A stretch of DNA of 26,856 nt from an uncultured Duncaniella sp. (GTDB taxonomy: Bacteria; Bacteroidota; Bacteroidia; Bacteroidales; Muribaculaceae). The notes beneath the pieces were generated by a model that had not been told where the DNA came from, did not search any database, and saw nothing but the letters and a program-made list of their open reading frames with translations. This document shows, one piece after another, positions 7,780 to 16,024 of this stretch. The stretch covers positions 1 to 26,856 of the forward strand of contig CAJTJG010000028.1 of the NCBI GenBank assembly GCA_910576785.1, written 5' to 3'. The position numbers were made by a program, and so were the translations under genes. How positions within the stretch are numbered: position 1 is the first letter of the stretch; every line of letters begins with the position of its first letter.

Positions 7780-8580
7780 ATGAATCAGGCACTCACAGAT
7801 CTTGCCCATGCTCTCACGGACACATCGCTGCCCGTGACGATGGCCGACGTAGAGGCTCTGGGCAGTGAATATCCGTTTTTTACCCTCCCGGCAGTCATGA
7901 TGTTGCAACGTGGTGGCGAGACGCTCACCGAAGCGGAGAAGACCATGTTGCTCTCGCGTATAGCCCTCAATGCCCCTGATGCCGCCACTCTCGTGATGCT
8001 GAGCGATCCCGCATGCAGCGAATATGCTTCATTCTATCCCCCTGTCCGGCCGCGTGAGGTGACTACGGATGATGTCATCACGACCTTTCTCAACACCTAT
8101 GGCCACTCCGATCCGGCCGAGGATGCTCTGTTGGAAAGGCTGATATTCAATCCCACCCCCGACTATTCCACCCTCCTGTCCATGGAAGAGGAGGAGAGCA
8201 TACCCGAACCCGTCGATCCGTCGGACACTTCGAACGATGCATTGATCAACGCCTTTATACTCGGACACAAGGATGGCTCGCGGATTCTCGCTCCCGATGC
8301 GTCCGATGCCCCGGTTGACGAGGCTGCCGCCGGGTCGCACGAAGCTCCTGCCGCACCTGGCCCCGTCATCCGCGAGGTAGCCGCGACGCCTGCGCCGGCC
8401 GACACGTCGCTTACCGAGAGCCTGGCCAAAATATATATCAGGCAGAAGCGCTATGACAAAGCTTTTGAAATTATTCACACTCTAAGTTTGAATAATCCAA
8501 AAAAAAGTGCTTACTTTGCAGACCAATTGCGGTTTTTGCGCAAGCTTATGCTCGCCCGCGAATGCCGCAAGGATAATTGA
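7780..8580 (+). CDS. TPR-like protein between lptE and secG
   Basis: A 266-aa protein without signal peptide. The N-terminal half (1-110) is helical and acidic. Residues about 150-210 are a low-complexity Pro/Ala/Glu linker, probably disordered. The C-terminal 50 residues (LAKIYIRQKRYDKAFEIIHT, then SLNNPKKSAYFADQLRFL) form one TPR-like helix pair and are the conserved-looking part. Proteins with this tail are found between lptE and secG in other Bacteroidetes; the role is unknown. The bases coding this tail (about 8460-8525) are strikingly AT-rich compared with the rest of the gene. Probably a cytoplasmic adaptor, which is inference. Confidence 0.75.
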   Translation: MNQALTDLAHALTDTSLPVTMADVEALGSEYPFFTLPAVMMLQRGGETLTEAEKTMLLSRIALNAPDAATLVMLSDPACSEYASFYPPVRPREVTTDDVITTFLNTYGHSDPAEDALLERLIFNPTPDYSTLLSMEEEESIPEPVDPSDTSNDALINAFILGHKDGSRILAPDASDAPVDEAAAGSHEAPAAPGPVIREVAATPAPADTSLTESLAKIYIRQKRYDKAFEIIHTLSLNNPKKSAYFADQLRFLRKLMLARECRKDN

Positions 8581-8615
8581 ACGTTAATAATCAATCATTT
8601 AAGCATACTTTATAT

Positions 8616-9002
8616 ATGTACGTTGTACTTATAATCCTCACCCTCATCTGCGCCGTGCTTCTCATCTGCGTGGTTCTTGTACAGAAATCCAAAGGTGGTG
8701 GTCTTTCGTCCACATTCGCCGGCAGCAACCAGATCATGGGTGTGCGCCGCACCAACAGCTTCATCGAGAAGCTCACATGGTCACTCGCAGGCATCATCTG
8801 CCTTCTCGCCATCCTCTCCACTTTCTGCATGCCCAAGGCCATCAACGCCAACCACTCGCGTGTGAATGCCCCCGTGGCCACTGAGCAGAATGTGCCCGCT
8901 GACTTCAATACTCCCGCACCTGCCGCAGCGCCCGCCGCAGCCCCTGAGGCTCCCGCTGCCGATGCTCCTGCAGCACCTGCCGCAGCCGAGACTGCTGAAT
9001 AA
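8616..9002 (+). CDS. secG: SecG preprotein translocase subunit
   Basis: A 128-aa SecG, the small subunit that with SecY and SecE forms the inner-membrane protein channel. Two hydrophobic spans (about 3-22 and 52-72) flank the family hallmark VLVQKSKGGGLSSTFAG. ATG at 8616 is chosen because it gives the standard start MYVVLIILTL; a TTG at 8577 in the same frame would add 13 polar residues. After the second span a tail of about 50 residues is almost entirely Ala, Pro and acidic residues. Such tails occur in Bacteroidetes SecG but are absent in E. coli. It follows the TPR-like gene by 35 bases. Confidence 0.93.
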   Translation: MYVVLIILTLICAVLLICVVLVQKSKGGGLSSTFAGSNQIMGVRRTNSFIEKLTWSLAGIICLLAILSTFCMPKAINANHSRVNAPVATEQNVPADFNTPAPAAAPAAAPEAPAADAPAAPAAAETAE

Positions 9003-9043
9003 GTAACAACGGAACATCAATCCAACGTATTGACCCATATATC

Positions 9044-9076
9044 GGCCTGCGCTGACCCTCACGGTCGACGCAGGCT
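9044..9076 (+). terminator. Hairpin between secG and the ABC exporter
   Basis: Bases 9045-9057 pair with 9063-9075 around a 5-nt loop (CTCAC), with one C-A mismatch and one G-T pair. It lies 42 bases beyond the secG stop. No T-tract follows, so it may be a partial terminator or an mRNA-stabilising hairpin before the exporter gene. No clear promoter is seen in 9003-9108. Confidence 0.5.
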
Positions 9077-9108
9077 GAAAATGCATATGCGCCTCTATTG
9101 CAGATTTT

Positions 9109-10941
9109 ATGAAAGACTTCTGGCACCTGTTGACGAGATTCGTGCCTCCGTATAGGAAATATCTCGTACTCAGCATCCTCTTCAATTTTCTGGCAGCGTT
9201 CCTGACCCTGTTTTCGTTCGCACTCATCATACCTATCCTTGAGATGCTTTTCAAAATCAAGGAGGCCACCTATGTATTCATGCCTATAGGGAGCGGATCT
9301 CTGAAGGATGTGGCTATAAACAATTTCTACTGGGCCACACAGGAGTGCATTTTCAACTGGGGCCCTGTAGGCACACTCGCCGCACTCGCCGTGCTCCTTG
9401 TGATAATGACCGCGCTGAAGACAGGAGCCACATATCTGAGCAACTACTTCGTCATACCGATGCGTGCCGGTATAGTAAGGGATATACGCAACTTCGTCTA
9501 TGACAAGATCGTCACCCTCCCCATATCATACTTCACATCCGAACGCAAAGGTGATGTGATGGCCCGCATGACTGGCGACGTGGCCGAGATCGAGAATTCC
9601 ATCATGGCCTCGCTCGAGATGCTCTTCAAGGATCCCATCATGATAATAGTCTGCCTCACCATGATGATAGTCATATCCTGGCAGCTTACCCTGTTCGTGC
9701 TGGTGCTCCTCCCCATAGCCGGAATGGTGATGGGACGTGTGGGCAAGCGCCTCAAGCGCAAGTCGCTGCAGGGTCAGCAGCAGTGGGGTGTGCTGATGAG
9801 CTATATAGAGGAGACTCTCGGCGGCCTGCGCATCATCAAGGCCTTCAATGCCGAGGGTAAGGTCGTGGACCGCTTCCATGAGGGAAATCAGAAGTTCTAC
9901 CGCATAACCCGCTCTGTGCAACGGCGTCAGTCTCTGGCGCATCCTATGAGCGAATTGCTCGGCACGGCTACCATCGCTGTGGTGCTCGTATTCGGAGGCA
10001 CGCTCATCCTCTCCGGCACATCGTCCATGAACGCAGCATCGTTCATCTACTACATGGTGATCTTCTACTCGATCATCAATCCCGCCAAGGATCTCTCCAA
10101 AGCCGCCTACAATATACAGAAAGGTCTCGCCTCCATGCAGCGTGTGGATGCGCTTCTTGATGCTGTCAATCCCATCACCGATCCCGAGAATCCCGAGACG
10201 ATAGACCGTCTGAAGGGTGAGATCGTCTACAAGGACGTAACCTTCGGATATGACCCCGAACAACCGGTGGTGAGTGATATCGACCTGACCATACGTCCCG
10301 GCGAGACGGTGGCTCTTGTGGGCCAGAGCGGCAGCGGCAAGTCAACACTTGCCGACCTTGTGCCTCGTTTCTACGACATAGACAAGGGGTCCATCACCAT
10401 CGATGGCCATGATCTGCGCTCGCTGCGTGTCAGGGATCTGCGCTCGCTCATGGGCAATGTCAATCAGGAGGCCATACTCTTCAACGATACGATATTCAAC
10501 AACATCGCCTTCGGCGTGGAACATGCCACCATGGATCAGGTCATCGAGGCAGCCAAGATAGCAAATGCCCATGAGTTCATCATGGCGACGGAGAATGGCT
10601 ACAATACCTGTATCGGTGACCGGGGATGCCGTCTGTCCGGCGGTCAGCGTCAGAGGCTCTCCATAGCCCGTGCTATCCTCAAGAATCCTCCCGTGCTGAT
10701 ACTCGATGAGGCCACGTCTGCTCTCGACAGTGAGAGTGAGAAGCTGGTGCAGGAGGCCCTCGAGCGCCTGATGAAGAACCGCACCACGCTCGTCATAGCC
10801 CACCGCCTCTCCACAATCCGCAACGCCTCCCAGATATGTGTGCTCCACGAGGGCCGCATAGTGGAGCGCGGCACCCACGAGGAGCTTCTGGCCCTCGACG
10901 GCTACTACACCCGCCTTGTGGAGATGCAGTCCATGAACTGA
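9109..10941 (+). CDS. ABC exporter, fused permease-ATPase (MsbA-like)
   Basis: A 610-aa half-transporter that should work as a homodimer. The N-terminal exporter membrane domain (about 15-330) has six hydrophobic segments. The ATPase domain (about 370-605) is intact: Walker A GQSGSGKST at 405-413, Q-loop at about 453, signature LSGGQ at 509-513, Walker B LILDEATSALD near 530-540 and the H-loop AHRLSTI near 564-570. The family exports lipids, lipid-linked sugars or peptides. Its place right after the lptE-secG group makes the lipid A flippase MsbA an attractive guess, but I cannot exclude another substrate. The initiator ATG at 9109 follows a 106-base gap containing a hairpin. Confidence 0.93.
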   Translation: MKDFWHLLTRFVPPYRKYLVLSILFNFLAAFLTLFSFALIIPILEMLFKIKEATYVFMPIGSGSLKDVAINNFYWATQECIFNWGPVGTLAALAVLLVIMTALKTGATYLSNYFVIPMRAGIVRDIRNFVYDKIVTLPISYFTSERKGDVMARMTGDVAEIENSIMASLEMLFKDPIMIIVCLTMMIVISWQLTLFVLVLLPIAGMVMGRVGKRLKRKSLQGQQQWGVLMSYIEETLGGLRIIKAFNAEGKVVDRFHEGNQKFYRITRSVQRRQSLAHPMSELLGTATIAVVLVFGGTLILSGTSSMNAASFIYYMVIFYSIINPAKDLSKAAYNIQKGLASMQRVDALLDAVNPITDPENPETIDRLKGEIVYKDVTFGYDPEQPVVSDIDLTIRPGETVALVGQSGSGKSTLADLVPRFYDIDKGSITIDGHDLRSLRVRDLRSLMGNVNQEAILFNDTIFNNIAFGVEHATMDQVIEAAKIANAHEFIMATENGYNTCIGDRGCRLSGGQRQRLSIARAILKNPPVLILDEATSALDSESEKLVQEALERLMKNRTTLVIAHRLSTIRNASQICVLHEGRIVERGTHEELLALDGYYTRLVEMQSMN

Positions 10942-10961
10942 CCACGGAAGGATAAAGCCGA

Positions 10962-11042
10962 AGAAAGGACAAAAAAAGAGACAGAAGAATTTAATTATCA
11001 GCATGACAATTAATCATCTTTTGTCTCTTTTTTGTCCTTTCT
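10962..11042. terminator. Long bidirectional hairpin between ABC exporter and tRNA-Pro
   Basis: Left arm 10962-10996 pairs with 11008-11042 with one bulged A, one G-T pair and a small internal loop near 10989/11015. One arm is purine-rich (GGACAAAAAAAGAGACA) and the other T-rich, so either strand ends in a U-rich helix. It sits between two converging genes and could terminate both. The sequence is related to the hairpin at 16025-16143. Confidence 0.75.
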
Positions 11043-11088
11043 CCGCCCTTCTGTCAATGGTGTGGATTGAATGAAGGATGGGGGATGG

Positions 11089-11162
11089 TCGGGGTGACAG
11101 GATTCGAACCTGCGACCACCTGGTCCCAAACCAGGTGCGCTACCGGACTGCGCTACGCCCCG
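11089..11162 (-). tRNA. tRNA-Pro (anticodon UGG)
   Basis: A 74-nt cloverleaf is read on the minus strand. D-stem GCGC/GCGC, anticodon stem CCTGG/CCAGG with loop TTTGGGA (anticodon TGG), and T-arm GCAGG-TTCGAAT-CCTGT. The acceptor stem CGGGGCG/CACCCCG has six pairs and one C6-A67 mismatch. Discriminator A is followed by CCA (11088-11086), so the 3' CCA may be encoded. With U34 it should read CCN proline codons. Confidence 0.95.
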
Positions 11163-11182
11163 AGTGGTGCTTAAAACCGATG

Positions 11183-11214
11183 CAAAGATAGTGACTTTTT
11201 CGCGCACGTGCAAA
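11183..11214 (-). promoter_or_regulatory. Promoter of tRNA-Pro
   Basis: Minus-strand TTTG (11214-11211), exactly 20 nt, then TATCTTTG (11190-11183), a perfect consensus match. Transcription should begin some 15 nt before the mature tRNA 5' end. Confidence 0.85.
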
Positions 11215-11230
11215 TTTTTTATATCAGTCG

Positions 11231-11261
11231 TTCGGAAACTGCCTAAAAATGTGTAACTTTG
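11231..11261 (+). promoter_or_regulatory. Promoter of ruvX-def-ettA
   Basis: TAACTTTG at 11254-11261 with a weaker -33 candidate TTCG (11231-11234) 19 nt upstream. The ruvX ATG (11270) is eight bases after the -7 box, so the leader should be only a few nucleotides. It diverges from the tRNA-Pro promoter. Confidence 0.7.
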
Positions 11262-11269
11262 CATTCCTT

Positions 11270-11710
11270 ATGGGACGACTTCTCGCCATAGATTACGGAC
11301 GCAAGCGTTGCGGTATAGCCGTGACCGATCCTTTGCGCATCGTGGCCACGGCTCTTGCCACGGTCCCCTCAGCCGGACTCAATGCCTTTGTGAGGGACTA
11401 TATGGCCCGTGAACAGGTCGATGAGATAATAGTGGGACTGCCAACCACAATGTCGGGCGAGCCTTCCGAATCAATGCGTTATATCACCCCTGCCATAGCG
11501 CGTCTGCGCAAGGAGCTCCCTCCCGATATGAAGATCACAATGTGGGACGAGCGTTTCACATCCACGCTTGCCCACCGCGCCATGATCGATGCCGGAGTCA
11601 GGAAAAAAGGGCGTCAGGACAAAGCGGCCATAGACAGGATGGCAGCTGTCATAATACTCAATTCATATCTGGACTCCATACAGAACGATAATTTAACAAT
11701 ACCATTATAG
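11270..11710 (+). CDS. ruvX: RuvX/YqgF Holliday junction resolvase-like nuclease
   Basis: A 146-aa protein of the YqgF family with an RNase H-like fold, implicated in Holliday junction cleavage and in 16S rRNA 5'-end maturation. The catalytic acidic residues appear in place: Asp8 in LLAIDYG, Glu94 in MWDERFTS and Asp122 in KAAIDRMAA. ATG at 11270 gives the standard MGRLLAIDYGRKRCG start; an in-frame ATG at 11249 lies upstream of the -7 element and is discarded. It heads an operon with def (16-base gap) and ettA. Confidence 0.95.
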   Translation: MGRLLAIDYGRKRCGIAVTDPLRIVATALATVPSAGLNAFVRDYMAREQVDEIIVGLPTTMSGEPSESMRYITPAIARLRKELPPDMKITMWDERFTSTLAHRAMIDAGVRKKGRQDKAAIDRMAAVIILNSYLDSIQNDNLTIPL

Positions 11711-11726
11711 ACGATATTCACAACAT

Positions 11727-12290
11727 ATGAGACTTCCGGTCTATCTCTACGGACATCCCGTGCTCCGCAAGGAGAGCATAGCCGTCCCCGCTGACTATGA
11801 GGGACTCAAAGAGCTGGTAGCAAACATGTATGAGACGATGTATGCGAGCGAAGGCGTGGGCCTTGCGGCTCCGCAGATAGGTCGCAACGACCGCATCGTG
11901 GTCATCGACGCCGATCCGGTGTCCGATACATTCCCTGAATGCGCCGGACGCAAGTTCACACTCATCAACCCTGTCATCGAGATCCTTGACGGCGATCCCG
12001 TGACCCGTCCGGAGGGGTGTCTCAGTCTCCCCGGCCTGTCCGAGAACGTGAGCAGGGTGGAGCATATCCGCCTGAAGTGGCTGGACGAGAATCTCGAGCC
12101 CCACGAGGAGGAGATATCCGGTTTTCTGGCCCGCATAGTGCAGCACGAGTGCGACCATCTTGAGGGCAAGCTCTATATCGACCATATCTCCATGATCCGC
12201 CGCCAGCTCATCAAGAGCAAGCTCAACGGCATCATCACCGGACGTATCCGCTGTGACTATCCTGCAAAATACGCACCTAAAAAGAAATAA
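11727..12290 (+). CDS. def: Peptide deformylase
   Basis: A 187-aa metallo-hydrolase that removes the formyl group from the N-terminal Met of new proteins. All three family motifs are intact: GVGLAAPQ (43-50), EGCLSLPG (96-103) with metal ligand Cys98, and HECDH (140-144) with metal ligands His140 and His144 and catalytic Glu141. The length is normal. It is 16 bases after ruvX and 14 bases before ettA, so cotranscription is likely; pairing with ettA puts two translation factors together. Confidence 0.97.
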   Translation: MRLPVYLYGHPVLRKESIAVPADYEGLKELVANMYETMYASEGVGLAAPQIGRNDRIVVIDADPVSDTFPECAGRKFTLINPVIEILDGDPVTRPEGCLSLPGLSENVSRVEHIRLKWLDENLEPHEEEISGFLARIVQHECDHLEGKLYIDHISMIRRQLIKSKLNGIITGRIRCDYPAKYAPKKK

Positions 12291-12304
12291 TCATCACCAC
12301 ACAT

Positions 12305-13990
12305 ATGGCTGACGACAAGAAAGTAATATTCTCAATGGTGGGCGTCTCCAAGACCTATCCACCGCAGAAGCAAGTTCTGAAGAACATCTATCTCTCCTTC
12401 TTCTATGGCGCCAAGATCGGCATCATAGGTCTCAACGGTTCGGGTAAGTCTTCCCTGCTGAAGATTATCGCCGGTATCGACAAGAGCTATCAGGGCGAGG
12501 TTGTATTCTCCCCCGGCTACTCCGTGGGATATCTTGAGCAGGATCCGCAGCTGGATCCGGCCAAGACTGTCATTGAGGTGGTGCGCGAGGGCGTGCAGCC
12601 CATCATGGATCTTCTGGCCGAGTTTGACAAGGTGAACGAGTCGTTCGGCGATCCCGACGTCCTTGAGGATCCCGACAAGATGGACGCACTTCTGGCCCGT
12701 CAGGCCGAGCTTCAGGACAAGCTCGACGCCGCCGATGCATGGAATATCGACTCCAAGCTCGAGCGTGCCATGGATGCCTTGCAGTGTCCGCCTGACGATC
12801 AGCCCGTCACCACACTCTCGGGTGGCGAGCGCCGCCGTGTGGCACTCTGCCGCCTGTTGCTCCAGCAGCCCGACATCCTCCTGCTCGACGAGCCTACCAA
12901 CCACCTCGACGCCGAGAGCATCGACTGGCTCGAACAGCATCTCCAGCAGTATCCCGGCACGGTGATAGCCATCACCCATGACCGTTACTTCCTTGACCAC
13001 GTGGCAGGCTGGATACTCGAGCTCGACCGCGGCGAGGGTATACCCTGGAAGGGCAACTACTCATCGTGGCTCGACCAGAAGACAAAGCGCATGGCTCAGG
13101 AGGAGAAGCAGGCATCCAAGCGCCGCAAGACCCTCGAGCGCGAGCTCGAATGGGTGCGCATGGCTCCCAAGGCCCGTCAGGCCAAGGGCAAGGCTCGTCT
13201 GTCGAGCTACGACCGTCTGCTCAACGAGGACCAAAAGGAGAAAGAGGAACGCCTCGAGATCTTCATCCCCAACGGTCCGCGTCTCGGCGCCAAGGTAATC
13301 GACGTGCATGACTTCTCCAAGGCTTTCGGCAAGAAGCAGCTCTTCAAGGATCTGTCATTCTCGCTTCCGCAGGGAGGCATTGTGGGCGTCATAGGTCCCA
13401 ACGGTGCCGGCAAGACCACACTGTTCCGCCTCATCATGGGTCAGGAGACTCCCGATGCCGGAACATTCGAGGTGGGCGAGACCGTCAAGATAGCCTACGT
13501 TGACCAGACCCACCACGACCTGCTTCCTGAGAAGAGCGTCTACGAGGTTATCTCGCAGGGTGTGGAGAGTTTCCGTATGGGAGGCCGCGACGTCAACGCC
13601 CGCGCCTACCTGTCGCGGTTCAATTTCACCGGTGCCGATCAGGAGAAGAAGATAGCCGTGCTCTCGGGCGGTGAGCGCAACCGTTTGCATCTGGCCATGG
13701 CTCTGAAAGAGGAGGGCAATGTGCTCCTGCTCGACGAGCCTACCAACGATATTGACGTCAATACGCTCCGCGCCCTTGAGGAGGGTCTCGATGATTTTGC
13801 AGGGTGTGCGGTGGTAGTGAGCCACGACCGATGGTTCCTCGACCGCATATGCACACACATACTCTCGTTTGAGGGAGATGGCAATGTGGTGTTCTACGAG
13901 GGCTCCTATTCCGACTACGAGGATTACAAACGTGCCCACAACGACGGCAAGGAACCCACCCGCCGCCGCTACCGCAAGTTAATGGAGTGA
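12305..13990 (+). CDS. ettA: Energy-dependent translational throttle protein EttA (ABC-F)
   Basis: A 561-aa ABC-F protein with two ATPase domains and no membrane spans. The first has Walker A GLNGSGKSS (42-50) and signature LSGGERRRVALCRLLL; the second has GPNGAGKTT and LSGGERNRLHLAMAL. Both Walker B stretches end in LLDEPTN. A charged arm/linker (about 255-320, rich in Lys, Arg and Glu) lies between them. EttA binds the ribosomal E site and restrains or permits the first elongation steps according to ATP level. The length and the C-terminal YKRAHNDG...RRRYRKL fit EttA rather than Uup or drug-resistance ABC-F proteins. Confidence 0.95.
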   Translation: MADDKKVIFSMVGVSKTYPPQKQVLKNIYLSFFYGAKIGIIGLNGSGKSSLLKIIAGIDKSYQGEVVFSPGYSVGYLEQDPQLDPAKTVIEVVREGVQPIMDLLAEFDKVNESFGDPDVLEDPDKMDALLARQAELQDKLDAADAWNIDSKLERAMDALQCPPDDQPVTTLSGGERRRVALCRLLLQQPDILLLDEPTNHLDAESIDWLEQHLQQYPGTVIAITHDRYFLDHVAGWILELDRGEGIPWKGNYSSWLDQKTKRMAQEEKQASKRRKTLERELEWVRMAPKARQAKGKARLSSYDRLLNEDQKEKEERLEIFIPNGPRLGAKVIDVHDFSKAFGKKQLFKDLSFSLPQGGIVGVIGPNGAGKTTLFRLIMGQETPDAGTFEVGETVKIAYVDQTHHDLLPEKSVYEVISQGVESFRMGGRDVNARAYLSRFNFTGADQEKKIAVLSGGERNRLHLAMALKEEGNVLLLDEPTNDIDVNTLRALEEGLDDFAGCAVVVSHDRWFLDRICTHILSFEGDGNVVFYEGSYSDYEDYKRAHNDGKEPTRRRYRKLME

Positions 13991-14007
13991 GCGAAAACAG
14001 GGGTATA

Positions 14008-14039
14008 TTAGGAAAATAGGATAAATATTCGTACCTTTG
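14008..14039 (+). promoter_or_regulatory. Promoter of glmS
   Basis: TACCTTTG at 14032-14039, preceded by an imperfect -33 TTAG (14008-14011) at 20 nt. It gives glmS its own transcript with a leader of about 115 nt. Confidence 0.7.
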
Positions 14040-14044
14040 TACCC

Positions 14045-14112
14045 GCCCCGCGCAAGCGGTGGCAACCTGATTTTTTGCCCAGTGGCGTCCCGTCGGCTGA
14101 GGCGTGTCGCCA
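14045..14112 (+). promoter_or_regulatory. Structured glmS leader RNA
   Basis: At the expected 5' end of the transcript, 14045-14063 folds into a seven-pair hairpin with a GCAA tetraloop (14052-14055) and one bulged U. A second hairpin pairs 14083-14087 with 14108-14112, with a short inner helix (14091-14094 with 14101-14104). GGCAA (14061-14065) can instead pair with TTGCC (14075-14079), competing with the first hairpin. No resemblance to the glmS ribozyme is seen. It may stabilise the mRNA or regulate it; this is inference. Confidence 0.45.
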
Positions 14113-14157
14113 TCCTCTATTGTTTAATTAAAATAAATACCATCTTCTCCCAATTAT

Positions 14158-16005
14158 ATGTGTGGAATTGTAGGTTATATCGGCTCCCAGGGAGCATACG
14201 ATATTCTTATTCAGGGCCTCAAACGTCTTGAATACCGAGGCTACGACAGTGCCGGAGTAGCGCTTGTTGACACTGACGGTTGTCTTAACGTCCATAAAGC
14301 CCACGGAAAAGTGGCGAATCTTGAAAGCGTGGCCGCAATGGGCAACACCAACGGCACCATCGGTATCTCGCACACCCGCTGGGCCACCCACGGTGAGCCT
14401 ACCGATACCAATGCCCATCCCCATGTATCGCAGACCGGTGAGATCGCGCTGGTGCACAACGGTACCATCGAGAACTATGCCGTGCTCAAGAAGGCGCTCA
14501 CGGATCATGGTTATACCTTCAGAAGTGAGACCGATACCGAGGTGTTGGTCCAGCTCATACAGTATATCAAGGACACCACGAAGTGCTCGCTTTTCGAGGC
14601 TGTCCGCGAGGCTCTTCTCCAGGTGGAGGGTGCCTATGCTATCGCTGTGATAGAGAAGGGCGATCCCGATACTCTGATCGCCGCACGCAAGGCATCGCCT
14701 CTGGTGATCGGTGTGGGTGAGAACGAGACTTTCATCGCTTCCGACGCAACCCCTATCATCGGCTATACCGACCGGGTGATATATCTCAAAGACAATGAAA
14801 TCGCTGTGATAAAGCGCGGCGAGCCCCTGAGTATCATGTCGCTCGACAGCAATGAGCCTTCAAAGATAGATATCCAGAAACTCAAACTATCGCTTGCCCA
14901 GCTCGAGAAGGGTGGCTATGACACATTCATGCTCAAGGAGATCTTCGAGCAGCCCGCCACGCTGCGTGACTGTCTGCGCGGACGTATCACCGACGATGGT
15001 GCGCGTGTGGTCCTTTCGGGAGTGGAACTCAACAAGGACAAGTTCCTCGAATGCGAGCGCATCACCCTCGTGGCATGCGGCACATCGTGGCATGCGGCCC
15101 TCATAGGCAAGCGTCTCATCCAGGACTTCTGCCGTGTGCCCGTTGAGGTGGAATATGCCTCCGAGTTCCGCTACGGCAACCCCGTGCTCGGTCCCAAGGA
15201 TGTGGTGATATCCATATCGCAGTCGGGCGAGACCGCCGATACGCTCGCAGCCATACAGATAGCCAAGGAGAAAGGCGCGTTTGTGTATGGCGTGTGCAAT
15301 GTGGTGGGCGCTTCCATTCCCCGTAATACCGACGCCGGCACCTACATCCATGTCGGCCCCGAGATAGGCGTGGCCTCCACCAAGGCATTTACCGGACAGG
15401 TGACAGTGCTCACTCTTCTTGCCCTCGCCCTCGGCCAGCTCCGCGGAGTGATCGACGCTGAGAAGGTGCGTGAGGTGGCCACCGCACTCAAAGCCATCCC
15501 CGCCACGATCGAGGAGACGCTCAAGTGCGACGCCGAGGTGCAGACACTCTCGCGCATATTCACCTATGCCCACAACTTCCTCTATCTCGGCCGCGGCTAC
15601 AACTATCCCACCGCGCTCGAGGGTGCGCTCAAGCTCAAGGAGATATCCTATATCCACGCCGAAGGCTATCCCGCAGCCGAGATGAAGCATGGCCCCATCG
15701 CGCTCATCGACCATGAGATGCCCAGTGTGATCATCGCTCCGAGCGATTCGCTCTACGACAAGATCATCTCCAACGTGCAGCAGGTGAAGAGCCGTGGCGG
15801 AGCCGTAGTGGCCATCGTGTCGAAGGGCAACACTGCCATGAACGATATTGCCGACTATTGTATCGAGATCCCCTCGGTGCCCGAGTGTCTCACACCGCTC
15901 GTGGCCTCCATACCCCTCCAGCTGCTGGCCTACTACATTGCCGTCAACAAGGGCAAGGATGTGGATCAGCCGCGCAATCTCGCCAAGTCAGTCACCGTAG
16001 AGTGA
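14158..16005 (+). CDS. glmS: Glutamine-fructose-6-phosphate aminotransferase (isomerizing)
   Basis: A 615-aa glucosamine-6-phosphate synthase, the first step toward UDP-GlcNAc for peptidoglycan and lipopolysaccharide. The start MCGIVGYIG leaves Cys2 as the N-terminal nucleophile of the glutaminase domain (about 1-225) after Met removal. Two SIS sugar-isomerase domains follow; the first shows the phosphate-binding S-Q-S-G-E-T-A-D-T motif, and the C-terminus ends in the family-typical NLAKSVTVE. All domains look intact and the length is standard. It stands alone between its own promoter and a long hairpin at 16025-16143. Confidence 0.98.
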   Translation: MCGIVGYIGSQGAYDILIQGLKRLEYRGYDSAGVALVDTDGCLNVHKAHGKVANLESVAAMGNTNGTIGISHTRWATHGEPTDTNAHPHVSQTGEIALVHNGTIENYAVLKKALTDHGYTFRSETDTEVLVQLIQYIKDTTKCSLFEAVREALLQVEGAYAIAVIEKGDPDTLIAARKASPLVIGVGENETFIASDATPIIGYTDRVIYLKDNEIAVIKRGEPLSIMSLDSNEPSKIDIQKLKLSLAQLEKGGYDTFMLKEIFEQPATLRDCLRGRITDDGARVVLSGVELNKDKFLECERITLVACGTSWHAALIGKRLIQDFCRVPVEVEYASEFRYGNPVLGPKDVVISISQSGETADTLAAIQIAKEKGAFVYGVCNVVGASIPRNTDAGTYIHVGPEIGVASTKAFTGQVTVLTLLALALGQLRGVIDAEKVREVATALKAIPATIEETLKCDAEVQTLSRIFTYAHNFLYLGRGYNYPTALEGALKLKEISYIHAEGYPAAEMKHGPIALIDHEMPSVIIAPSDSLYDKIISNVQQVKSRGGAVVAIVSKGNTAMNDIADYCIEIPSVPECLTPLVASIPLQLLAYYIAVNKGKDVDQPRNLAKSVTVE

Positions 16006-16024
16006 TATGGCTCTGTCTTAATTG

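Noticed and set aside
8483..8490. TAAGTTTG inside the TPR-like gene as a secG promoter
   Set aside because: No -33 TTTG at 19-21 nt; the AT-rich coding segment can produce such a match by chance.
8577..8615. TTG start extending SecG by 13 residues
   Set aside because: ATG at 8616 gives the normal SecG N-terminus right before the first membrane span.
14040..14157. glmS ribozyme
   Set aside because: The leader is too short and lacks the conserved core and pseudoknots; the ribozyme is known chiefly from Firmicutes.
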